Positions 22,779 to 34,300 of a stretch of 64,000 nucleotides of DNA are shown here, in pieces. The stretch spans positions 14,762,263-14,826,262 of the forward strand of contig OX459108.1 in the NCBI GenBank assembly GCA_949775045.1, given 5' to 3'. A program made the translations under genes and the position numbers. The stretch comes from Metridium senile (taxonomy: Eukaryota; Cnidaria; Anthozoa; Actiniaria; Metridiidae). Positions within the stretch are counted from its first letter, which is position 1. Each line of letters starts with the position of its first letter. The notes below the pieces were generated by a model. The model worked only from the letters and a program-made list of their open reading frames with translations. It was not told where the DNA came from and ran no database searches.

Positions 22779-24480
22779 TGGAGTTTACTTACCGAGTCCA
22801 CAGACGCAAAAATCACAGCGGAATTTATGGTATTTAATTTATTTAAAAAGTTTTATTTATTTTTCAAAGCAAATACATATATGGAATATTATTCACTTCA
22901 TTCGTTCATTAGAGCCACAAATTCATAAACGAAAAAACATCCCAAGATGTCATTAAAATGTCGTAAATTTATTCATTTCTTTAGTTCAGAAATTACAAAT
23001 TAATAATCGAAAAAAATCAAAAAAAATGTCATCAACTGTTCAGACAGGTTATGTAATTTTGGTTATGTAATTTCTTGAGTAGTTACAGTCCAGATTTTTT
23101 TCACAAAACGTGACTGGCATTTTGTGCTGAACGTGACTCCAGCATATATCGCACATCGGGAAAACGTGGAATTTGAGCATACGTGATCACGGGTCACGTG
23201 TCTTGTCTGTTTTTCAAGATGTAGCTAAAAAATACCTCACTGATTTAGGAAATATAGTAATTCAGTGTTTGTAACTAAAACATACTATAAAGGGAAAATA
23301 CTAAAATCTTGATTGAAATAAAAACAAAAAAGTTATTCATATTTTAACTAATAGTTTTTATTTAGTGACTATTTAGTCAGTATGACTCACCCAGAAACAT
23401 CAAACTGTGCAAAGGGAAAAAATGCCTTAATTGTTACAACTTTACTTGTCTTTGATAGTGACTAATAGTCACTAAATTAAGAATTATAAAATGTGATTTA
23501 ATTTCATGGATATTGTCAGTGTGGTACCTCTATTAAGCGGTCACCCATTAAGCAGTCACCCTCTACTAGGCGGCCACAATAAAAAGTCCCAAATCTATTC
23601 CTATACCTATTCTATACCTCTATTTAGCGGTCAACCTCTATTAAGCGGCCACTCTGGAAAGTCCCAAGGGTAACTGCCTAAAAATAGAGGTACTACTGTA
23701 GTGTTATCGCTCAAACTAGTTGTCTGTATCAAATTATGTTTCTAATATATAACTACACAGTAAAATTATAAATACCAAAAAATAGGGTAAATTATTTTTA
23801 TTTTTAATTACAAATATTATAGAGTTGTAATGTGTATAAACAGCATTTGACGTTTTTCTGAACTTAATATCATTTTTATTTGATAAAGGATCATATAAAT
23901 AAATTGTTGAAAATAATTTAATTGTACAAGATTGAAAATAAAGTTTACATCTATTGTTAAATATATTTAGTATATACACAATTCACAACCTCATAAGAAC
24001 GCATATTATATCCACTATAAGCTCTGTAAAAAAAACCTCTCTCATCAGCAAGTTGTAAGCAACAACTTTCCCCTGATCCCTGGGTGGTCGCTTATAACGA
24101 GAGAGTCAACTGTAACTTATAGATTCAAGTACCATAGAGGCTGGGGTAGATACCCAGGGGGGAGGTACTCCCTTTGTCCAAGTGGTAGGGTTGATCAGCG
24201 GACAGCTTTGAAAAAAAAACCTTACAAGTACACACAGATAAAAATAACTGTTAAAGCCTTATTGATTTCAACCCCTAAACGGTACAGCTGTGTGATGTTC
24301 TTGCCAGCTTTTAGCAACAAAGCAGAGTGAAAGACCCTTACAGGTATGACGTCATGTTACGTAACTGACTTTTGAGCCAGAACCCTAAAAGGTACGCACA
24401 GGAAATATTCCCAACCTTAAAGAGGCTCCAATCACCCCCATTGACCACTTGGACAAAGGGAGTTCCCCCTGGGTAAGATA
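22779..24480. other. Intergenic, repeat relics only
   Basis: AT-rich DNA without recognisable genes. At about 23520-23700 it contains several TATTAAGCGGTCACC-like motifs. A few ACGTGATCACG/CACGTG sites lie near 23180-23200. The minus-strand ORF at 23734-23979 looks random. Confidence 0.5.
23520..23705. repeat. Decayed 'CTCTATTAAGCGGTCAC' element
   Basis: Five imperfect copies of AAGCGGTCACC/AAGCGGCCAC with surrounding ACCTCTAT, flanked by GGTACCTCTATT and AATAGAGGTACTACTG. These look like terminal inverted repeats of an old element. Confidence 0.55.
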
Positions 24481-24497
24481 ACATACAGTGGACATAA

Positions 24498-24965
24498 TAA
24501 TAGATTCATCCACTCCAGCCTTGTCAGACTGCAATGTAAATATTAAATAATATATAGTATGTGTTAAGTTACCATCCCCTCCAGCCTTGTCAGACTGCAA
24601 TGTAAATATTAAATAATATATAGTATGTGTTAAGTTACCATCCACTCCAGCCTTGTCAGACTGCAATGTAAATATTAAATAATATATAGTATGTGTTAAG
24701 TTACCATCCCCTCCAGCCTTGTCAGACTGCAATGTAAATATTAAATAATATATAGTATGTGTTAAGTTACCATCCCCTCCAGCCTTGTCAGACTGCAATG
24801 TAAATATTAAATAATATATAGTATGTGTTAAGTTACCATCCCCTCCAGCCTTGTCAGACTGCAATGTAAATATTAAATAATATATAGTATGTGTTAAGTT
24901 ACCATCCCCTCCAGCCTTGTCAGACTGGAATGTAAATATCAAATAATATATAGTATGTGTTAAGT
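24498..24965 (-). repeat. 64-bp tandem array with mini-exon-like units
   Basis: Seven units. On the minus strand each contains a pyrimidine/ATTGCAG acceptor-like end, then TCTGACAAGGCTGGAGGGGA, then TGGTAACTTAAC, which is donor-like. The frame stays open through the array (SDKAGGDGNLTHTIYYL repeated). It lies 3' of the kinesin stop, so it may belong to its 3' UTR or to nothing. I found no exon it clearly derives from. Confidence 0.8.
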
Positions 24966-25117
24966 TGCGTACTGCAATTTCAGCAAATACTGACTGATCA
25001 AAGTCGGAGCTTTCCCCATTCTACATGACTTCCAGATACAAACTGAAAGAATGCATATTGCTACGCGAAAACTTCACATAGTTTTGACAAATAAATTATT
25101 GCTGTTTCCAAATCATC

Positions 25118-28100
25118 TTATTTTGGGAGTTTCCGAATGTTTTGTACTGGTTTCCCTAGTTGAACCTGTTTTGCTGCTGAGCCAAAATTCAAAGTACTCA
25201 AAGTCTCGCTGAGGTTACTCTCTGCAGGACTGATGTTAACAAACATACAAGCCTTACCATCCCCCCCTAGGGCACCTTGTAGCAACTGTGTGAGCTTTGA
25301 GTTACGGTAGGGGACATGCATGGCATTTGTTCTTAGCGCTGTGAACACTTGTCCAAGGGCTGACAATGATTTATTGATAGCTGCTGCTTCTACTAGTCTT
25401 TGCCCAGTTGCTTCTGTTTTGGAGATTCGTTCTGATCCAGCTAGGTCGACTAGAGTTAATGTTCCATGCGATATAGAGTTGGATATAAGGTCGACGCCCT
25501 TGATATTTAAGATAAGTACAAGGTGGGATCGAGAACTGTTTGTGTTCATTTTGGTTTCACCGACAGAACGATTTGCATTGCCTATGGAGAAAAAATGGCA
25601 ATATTTCTTAAGACATACAAGTATAATCAAAATATTTTTTGTTAATAAGTAGTAAATAAATGATGATGATAATGATGATCATAGAAAACACAATACTGAT
25701 GATGATGATGATGATTATATACAGTAAAAACCCGCATAAAAGAACAAGTAGATTAAGAACACTCAGGCTGAAATTTGGTCAACAAAGTACCATATACATA
25801 AGAACAATAATGAATGAATGAATGTTTTTATTTGCTCATTTTTTTACATGTATTTTAATATTTTTTTATAAACTTGTTATAGATTACATATATATAATTA
25901 TGTATATTACCTTTACTTTATCTTACAAAATTACAATATATAAGATATATAAGAACAAAATCAGCCTGAACCGAAAATAGTGTGTTCTTTTATGCAGGTT
26001 TTTACTGTAGTGACAATATAATAGAAAAATGCATTCAGTTAGCCAAAGTCATAGTTTCAATCATGATTATATTCGATCATGATGGTAATGTTGTAGCCTC
26101 CTCTGCAGGCATCTCTTATATCTCTCTCTCATTGGGCTTCCTGTGGTGAGGAGGGAAAAAGAGCGGGGGAGGAGGAGAGGCAGAGAGAAAGAAGAGAAAA
26201 AAAAACCTCTGCATTTCTCTCTCTCCTAACTCGTCCCCAGTTCTTTCCTGACAAATATTTCAACACAGAAAACCTGATCGCGTCAACAAAGGAATCCCTA
26301 AGGAGTAGCCTGCGGAGGAGGCTAGTAATGTTGATGAATACAATGATTTTCACTACTTACATTTAAAACAATAACTAATAGATACAATAATAAGAACATT
26401 ATAATTATATCATCAAAATATATAGTACCTCTTGTCATGATTTTGGTGATTGAGTCTTCGCTGTTCACCTGTATCTCCGTCAAGTCATTAACAACAACCA
26501 CTTTCCCTTTCATATAAATGTTCAGCTGTGATTTAACATTATCACTGAGAAGATCACGCAGAGACTCGTTATAGACCTCTAGCATTGATACTGTAAGTGT
26601 ATACTCAACATTCTCTCTTTGTTTGCAAATACGAAGTAGTTCCTTCACTGAACGGATGTTGACGCCTGGGTTGTTGTCCGGTCCCATCATGGTGTAAGTT
26701 TTTCCTGAACCTAGAACAATACAATTTTTAAAACATGTTGAAAATTACTAGTAGGTAGACAAATAATATTTACGATAGGTAATATAATGAAAGTTGTAAC
26801 ACCGTAAAAAATGTTGACTTAACTTTACTGACGTTTTGAGCTTAATTTAGCCTATCGTCAGAGTAAAAGAGTTAGACTGAGTCGAAGTCAAGAGTCAAGA
26901 GTCTAACTCTTTTACTCCGACAAAGGGGTAAAGCTTGAAACGTCATGCCAGTAAAGTTAAGTCAACATTTTTATGGTGTTACAACTTTCATTATATTACC
27001 TATCATTTATATCAAACACTGATGCTGCCTATACTTAGTTTACTCACTAATTTCCAAATGTTATTTAGCTAAAGACACTTAAAGCTATCGATCAATAATT
27101 GATATTAACAACATCCCAGCTGGCTTGGTTGAGTGTAGCATATTACCATGCAGGAAGTCAAATGGTTCATGCACAGGGCCCAACCATTAACCAGGCTCTT
27201 AATTAGGGTCTTGTTAGCCTTTTACCTTTTCTGACAAGAATATTGAACTGTCTCCTGTCTCCCAAATACTCACTTATTAAACTGCATTTATTGGGGAAAA
27301 AAATACACCAAGGATGTACGTACTACAAAAAGTGGTCTTAGATAATGTGTATGATTGATTATAAGGTGCATTGAGAGTTATATGAAATGCAACTTCTTGA
27401 ATACTTGAAAAATTACCTGTTTGGCCATATGCCATGATGCAAACATTATATCCATCTACGCATGACGTAATCAATGGCAGCGTATCCTCAAATACTTGCT
27501 CCTGTGTGGTACTTGGTGTAAATATACGATCAAACATGAAAGTCTTATCCCCCGACAGTGTCTTGGTCTTGACTTCAAACTGTGATGGAAATCCTACAGC
27601 CATCTTAGCTTCTTGGTCAAAACGACATCTACAAAATACTCGAATGTTCCCGTTTAATTCCTGTACTTTATTGTACAGCAACCTTCGATGTAGCGCTTCA
27701 TGATTGTATAATCGTCTTAATTCAACTATACGTCCATCAGAGGATTCATTTCTTGATTTAAGCTCATTCATACCAGCAATTGCGCTATTAAACATCTTAT
27801 GGATGCTCTCTTTCTCCTCCAACAGTAGCCCTTTTAATTGCTTGGTTGAATTTGATAAGTAACTTAGCGACACCTTGACAGCAAACACCGTTTCTGTTGA
27901 TATTTTTCTCTGCTTTGGAGAAGGAGCTGTTAAAGAGTGAGATGAGAAACTCTGCTGTAAATTGACTGTTTCTTCAAGTTCTTTGCGTGCTTGCTCAAGC
28001 TCACTTTCCATACATGAAAGCTTGATTTCAAGTTGAGTTATCAACAACTCTTTCATTTCTAACTGCTCTTTTAAATCATTTTGTTTATGCAATTTATGTT

Positions 28101-30939
28101 CCTGGTTGGAGAGTTCATTTTCTTTCAAAAGTAGCTTACTTTCAAGCAGTGCAATCTGCTTCTTTAGTGTTCTCGTTTCTCTGCATTTTGCGTCCATCTC
28201 TTCCTGAGAAGGGCCTGACCGGACTATTCCTTGATGTCTCCAGGTGTAGTCATTCTCCAAAAGAGAAAGATATGTTGCAATAGTTTCATCGACATCATAA
28301 TTGCATTGTCGCAGCAGTGCAAGGACCTCGTACTCATCCTTCCAGTCTGGAAGTGTCTGTTGTATGGTATGAATCATTGTTGCTATGTGCGGCGAATGCA
28401 GTTCCCATGACAATGGGAGTTTAAGCCACGCCCCTGACGACGGGTCAAACACACAATGAACATGACATTGCTCATCCATAATGTATGTTGTTAGTTCACC
28501 TGGAACAATATAATGCAGTAAAAAAACATCAGAATAATAAAAGCCGCAAGTTAAATATAATATTTATGAATTTTTGGTGCTTCTTATAGAATAATGATAA
28601 TGATATAACAATCCTCTAGTTTTCCTTCTTATTGACAAAATACAAAATTCTGATATTTTTGCACACACCAATTCACTCATGGATCAGTACAGGTTTGCCC
28701 ATTCATCAGTACTATTTCAAAACTTTACTGATCAGAGGGCGGACATGGGGGATTGTGTTGTGGTGTTGATGAACATATTTTTTCAAAATTTTCAAAGTGC
28801 AGTGCTGCAGAGATGTGAATGCCTTCAGTGTATGGTGTTTGCTATTCCACACTGCAGTGTGCAGTGTGCTGTGTGTGGTGAATAGTGTTTGGTGAGAAAT
28901 ATTGTGTTGCTTTGTTATAGAAACATTGTTTGCAGTGTCAGGGCCGTAGCACGGGGAGGGGCAGGGGGGCCGTGCCCCCCCAAAACAATGATTTGAGTGT
29001 ATTGAATGGTAGTTATTTTGAGGGCTATTTTTAGAAATCAATGGGTGAGCCCCCCAATCATTTTGTGGGTGCTACGGCCTTGAGTGTTGAAGACCCCCCA
29101 TGTCCCCCTCTGATCAGACTGCCATTCATTTAAAACTGCATGACTGATTGATATGTAATAGAACTCATGGGCAAGGAGATTTGTTTTATTTTGTGGTCTC
29201 CTTCTCCGTGTACTGGACACAGTCTACGTAATTCAATAGACATACAAATAAAAGACTTAAGTTAAACAATGAACAAAGCTAACAAAGAATATAATAATAG
29301 GTTTCCAGTACATGCAGAAGGAGCCATTTTGTGCTTGCCTTTAAGAGGATGATCTAATACACCCGTTCTTTCATCATCTTTATTCCGATGGTCATTGTTA
29401 TCTAATAGTATGTCACTTGTCGATACAGCATCTGTGTTCATGGTATTTCTGTTCTGAGTTTCAATATAGCCATAGGTAAGCCATTCCTCTGGGAAGGGTT
29501 GCCATTCTCCTAGAGAACATTATAGAAAGAGAGTAAATAAAAGAATACAGTGGAACCCCGCCTTACAGCCACCCACTTGATATGGCCACCCTGTTATTGT
29601 GGCCAGTTTTTAAGGTCCTGACGAAATGCATGCCCATACATTTTCTATAAAATTTACCCGCTTAATATGGCCACTTTGGGCTGTATTAATGGATAAATAA
29701 TCAAACTTTAATTATGGCAAAAATTGATAGACAAGGACAAAGTGGCAATGGTTTGGTGAAGATGATTATGGTGATATCAGGTGATGATAATAAATATGGA
29801 CATCAATGCATGACAATGATGATGATGATAATGATGACATCAATGATGAGCAGTTCAATTACAATGATAATCATTACAATAACAAAAATTATGATGACCG
29901 AAGTTAGATGATGGTGATGATAATGGCATTGACATCAATGCTTGACAATGATCATGATGATGATTATGACATCACTGGCAACAATGCCGAGCAGTTCAAT
30001 GAAAATGATCATCAAGACAATGATAACATGATCATGATGAAATCAGTTGATGATGATGATGATGATGTAACATCATTGCCATCATCAGTCACTATTCAGC
30101 TGCAACCAGGGGCGGCGGATCCAGATATTTGTCAGGGGGGTATCCCAATTGGGGTGTCCCCCAGGAAAGGCTCTTATGGTGCTAGGGGGTGTCCACTCCC
30201 TAAATGTCTTGAATAAAATAGGGGTAATTGTGGAGCTAAGGATATCCGGTGCCATTGGGGACAGCCCCCTAGATCCGCCCCTGACATGGTCACAATCACT
30301 ATTTCTACCTGAGGGGGACCTAAGGAGGTGTTGGAAACCGCACAAAAAAAATAAACAAAATCGCACGAAAATTTGATAAAAACCGCAACCGCAAGATTTG
30401 TAAAACATATAAATGGGGGGGGGGGAAAAACGAAAAAACCGCACACAAAAAAAAGCGAAACCGCATCACCGCAAACCCTTACACCTACCTGTTTCCCACG
30501 AATCAAGATAAAACCGTGTCCCTTCATCATTCAAAACAGTACATTCTTGTCCACCAGCAAAAGATCGATAAACTTCAAACACCATTTCATCACTAGATTG
30601 TCTTGGTTGTTGTTGTGGTAACACTTGTTGTCTTGTATGTTTACTTTGTGAATTCCTGTCTGCCTTCGATGACGATTCTTGTGAGAACTGATAGTGAGAG
30701 ATGCCTTGAGGTGCTGCTGCTATTTCTATGGAATTGTCCAACTCGATAAAATCAGATTGTTGTGGACAACTCGGCTGAAGTGTAGGATTATGTCCGACAT
30801 GTGTAACCCCATTTGACAAGCGGTGATGTGAAGTTTGATCGTAAATACTTCTAGCAGAAGGAAAACTTGTTTGATTTGTCTCTGCTGGGCGAACAACCAC
30901 GGTACTTGACGGTCGAGAAGCAGAGGAGCCGTTTCCCAT
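25118..30939 (-). CDS. Kinesin-14 family, C-terminal motor kinesin
   Basis: Five exons (minus strand): 30939-30489, 29509-29339, 28499-27417, 26710-26429 and 25581-25118, giving 816 aa with consistent phases. The N-terminus MGNGSSAS fits an N-myristoylation consensus, and an in-frame TGA lies 21 nt upstream of this ATG. Residues about 130-172 (FYLDSWETG, WQPFPEEW) look WW-like. About 241-290 (WKDEYEVLALLRQCNYDVDE) looks UBA/CUE-like. A coiled coil covers about 310-385. The kinesin-14 neck NGNIRVFCRCR is near 490. The motor has the P-loop GQTGSGKT, split by an intron, switch I NTNSSRSH and switch II LVDLAGSE, and ends shortly after the motor. By family this is a minus-end-directed microtubule motor. 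The intron after exon 2 starts with GC. Orthology to KIFC1, KIFC2 or KIFC3 is not settled. Confidence 0.9.
25655..26000. repeat. GAT array and 'AGTAAAAACC' repeat relic in a kinesin intron
   Basis: A short GATGATGATGATGAT tract at about 25660-25715 is followed by a region with mirrored ends: ACAGTAAAAACCCGCATAAA near 25721 and ATGCAGGTTTTTACTGTAGT near 25993. It looks like an old element with terminal inverted repeats. Confidence 0.6.
26774..27004. mobile_element. MITE, family F copy 1
   Basis: GATAGGTAATATAATGAAAG, then TTGTAACACC, is mirrored by GGTGTTACAACTTTCATTAT and ATTACCTATC. An inner palindrome around GAGTTAGACT/AGTCTAACTC is also present. A shorter relative lies at 33213-33349. Confidence 0.85.
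28728..29117. mobile_element. MITE, family G copy 1, with a nested palindrome
   Basis: Ends CTGATCAGAGGGCGGACATG and CATGTCCCCCTCTGATCAG. Inside lies another palindrome (about 28938-29083) with ends GGGCCGTAGCAC and GTGCTACGGCC. The outer family recurs at 41641-41924. It is in the kinesin intron between exons 2 and 3. Confidence 0.8.
29545..29700. repeat. Old 'TATGGCCACC' repeat
   Basis: CAGTGGAACCCCGCCTTACA, TATGGCCACCCTGTTATTG and CCGCTTAATATGGCCACTTT resemble the AAGCGGCCAC family at 23520-23705. In the first kinesin intron. Confidence 0.4.
29757..30075. repeat. (GAT)n low-complexity array
   Basis: GATGATGATGATAATGATGA variants in kinesin intron 1. ORFs across it are artefacts. Confidence 0.9.
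30106..30283. mobile_element. Palindromic 'CAGGGGCGG...CCGCCCCTG' element
   Basis: Ends CCAGGGGCGGCGGATCC and AGATCCGCCCCTG. Internally GGGGTGTCCCCCAGG is mirrored by GGGGACAGCCCCCT. A fragment of the same family starts the window. Confidence 0.75.
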
Positions 30940-31303
30940 ACTATTAAGGCTTAGATTTCAATTAAATTGTTCTTTTGCTTTCGAATTAAATGTGAAGTTT
31001 GACGATGTCTTGTCAAAATTGATTACAAAACGTCAACCGAAGTGCTAAACAAACTAAACAAAGGCTAATACCTCCTTATAATTGCATTTTCGTGATTTCG
31101 CTTAACTTCTTATCAATTCCTGAACAGCTTTTTTCAAGTGGTTCTTAAAATGAAATATTTTGCATTAAGTTTTTTACATCGTCACCATCGGTCACCAAGG
31201 GAATGTTTGCTGATCAAACAAAGAATTCTCACTTCGCAACACGTGTTTTCACACGATAGCCAGCTGACTAGAAATACCAGCGGGCGTTGTGTGGTAATTC
31301 AAG
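30940..31303. promoter_or_regulatory. Bidirectional promoter, kinesin / ZMPSTE24
   Basis: Only 364 bp separate the two start codons. The interval has an ACACGTGT E-box at about 31239-31246. No TATA-like element stands out at a useful distance. The arrangement suggests shared control, but this is inference. Confidence 0.5.
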
Positions 31304-34300
31304 ATGGTGGACATATTCAGCGCTGTTTTCGTATTTTTGTGGATCGTTTATTTATGGGAGACGTATCTCTCTCAACGTCAGGTAAATAGCTATGGATTTG
31401 CTAGCATATATAGCTAATTATACCAGTTTTTTGTTGTGTTTCAATTTGTTTTTCTTGCGTGTTTTTAAGCGGAACTCGCTGACAAAGATACAAATGCCAA
31501 GCTCTGATTATCCGTGAGAATATTGAAAGACACTGTTTTCATTTATGTCTTGTTTAGCTCTTCTATATATGAGAAAATAATTGCATATTAGAGAAGAAAG
31601 TGCAGATGGCAAAAATTTGATTGATGAAAATTTTTGATAGTGGAATGTTGACACAAAATTTGATAGATCAACCATGTTTTAAAACTAATTGCATTGGATC
31701 AGTGATTGAATGTTAAACTGAGACAAATGAAATGAGTTAAGATTAATATTGTCACAATGGATGTTGATGACTATGATGATGATGATGATGATGATGATGA
31801 TAATGATGGTGATGATATGAGGCTGTCTGACTAGTTTAACGAAAGTTATTTTAGACAGCCTCCACCCCTCTACTTAGGAATAACAAAGATAAATTAAATT
31901 TATAATAAAATACAGATATATGTAAATAACAATTAAATTTTTCACTTTATTTTTTTTTCTCTATATGTAAATATTATATTTGTATTGTTATTTATATGTA
32001 CTAAGTATTGTTACAATGTGTGGGTGAAATAAAGATTGACTTGGATGGTAATGGTTCTGAGGATGGCGATGATGATGATGACATAATAAAGATGAGAATT
32101 TAATGTTGATGGTGATGATGATGATGACTATGATCATTATAATTATGATGATGATAATGGTGATGTGAGGATGGTAATGGTTTTGAGGATGATGATGATC
32201 ATTAGTAATCATACTCAGATTGTATCACTATTGCTATTGCTCCTGATGATTTTTATGATGATGATAATGGAAATGGAAATGACAATGATGATGCTTATGG
32301 CAATAATGATTATGATGACAATGATGATGCTTATGGCAATAATGATGATGACAATGATGATGATAATGGCAATAATGATGATGATGACAATGATGATGCT
32401 AATGGCATTAATGATGATGATGATAATAATAATGATGATGTTCTATATTCATTACAGCGCAAGTTATTTAAGAGTACACAGGATGTCCCTGTAGAACTGA
32501 AGGATGTCCTGGACAAAGAGACGTTTGAAAAGGCCAGGCTGTATCAACTTGACCGTAGCTCTTTTAGCTTCTACCATGGCGTCTATTCCCAGATTGAAAT
32601 GAGTGTAAGCCATAAAATAAAATTAATGTTTTTATAAGAAATCTAATTTTCCACCACTCTTCCTCAATATGTAGGGTCTCCATTTCTTTTTAATCTCTTT
32701 GTTGTCCTTAGTCACTGTAACTGAACCAGAAACAGCAAATATAAGAGAAACCCTTGTTACAACTTTATGTGTTTTTGATAGTGTAGTAGACTTTTAGACA
32801 GCTGCTAAATGAAACCAATAGGTGAGCATAGTGTTTACAAGTGTTGGTATTGTGATGCTAATTTGCCAATCATTTTAACAATAGATTTGTTAATTTTCTT
32901 TGTTCTAATAACAATGGTTGGTTGGAAAAACCATAACAAACTACATCACTGCACCCACCTATAGGTAGTAAAAATTCTGATTATATTTTGTGTTTTTTGT
33001 GTCTGTTCTAAATAAATATTTTATTGCTATTGTAACTGCAGTTGATTCTTCTGTTTGGTGGGATCCCCTTCATGTGGTCCATAGCTGGAAATGTTCTGTC
33101 AACATTAGGTTACTCACATGAATATGAGGTAAGAAGCATCTGGATTTATCTAATTATATGTTAATGGAAACTAGTGTGTAAACTAGTATAGGCTACATCA
33201 GTGTTTGATATAAATGATAGGTAATAGAATGAAATTTGTAACACCATAAAAAATATTCACTCTGATGAAGGGCTAAAGCTCCAAACATTTGTTAAATTTA
33301 AGTCAACTTTTTTATGGTCTTACAAATTTCAATTATATCACCTATCATTATTAATTATATATTATAATTATATATTATTTGCAAGCAATCTGTGCCTTCA
33401 TATAGCAGTCCGTTAATTCCTCCAAATTTCTAATTACACTGAGACGTCTGTTGTCAGTTTCTGTTATCCCTGCTTAGGGGGGGGGGGGGGGCATTTATTT
33501 ATTTGTATAATATTATATATTATACTTATTTAGAGCAATGGAAGTGAAATTTGTGAATATTTTAACAACAAATTGAGGCTTAGCCTTTGCTAATGCGCCT
33601 TTTGTCAAATAGAACAGCAGTACTAGATAACAGGAAACTGGAATATTGCATGGAGTTGGAAAATTGCAGTTTTATTTTTAGTTTTTTTTTGTTTTCTATT
33701 TACCTTAGTATGTGGTTTCTCTTTGTAATATTGATATTTTATTGTTATAGATTCTTCATTCTGTAATGTTCTTACTATGTGCTATGTTGTTCAGTACTGT
33801 AACTGATTTACCCTGGAGTCTGTACTCAACATTTGTAGTCGAAGAAAAACATGGCTTTAATAAACAGGTTTGTCCAGTTTTATCTTTTCTCTGGGTAGCC
33901 AATATTGTATATTAACTTTTGTAAGTGCATTATTAATTTGAGTATTAGGGAGTGGTCATTAATTACCCGGGAGGAGTATATAGAGGAGGGCTGGTAAAAT
34001 TTCTCAAACATCATCCAAAAAAATATTGTCCCTCCCCAAACCAAAGCCCAAAAAATCTTACTACCCCCTCCCCCCTAAACGTACCGGCCTTCCCCCCACA
34101 GTAATTAATGATCACTTCCTACATGTATAGAAATCAAGTTATTATTATTATTTATCATGATTGATGTTATACTAATAATATCATGATAATAAAAATAAAA
34201 TAAATAACTTTTTTAACGTCTCAATCTTCTAGCTGGACGCAGTGCGCCCTACTAATCGGGGAGACTCACTCACACTCAATACCTCTACGTTTTAATATTT

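Noticed and set aside
30085..30530. ORFs of 118-119 codons overlapping kinesin exon 1 and its intron
   Set aside because: They run through a palindromic element and in a different frame from the kinesin exon, with no motif.
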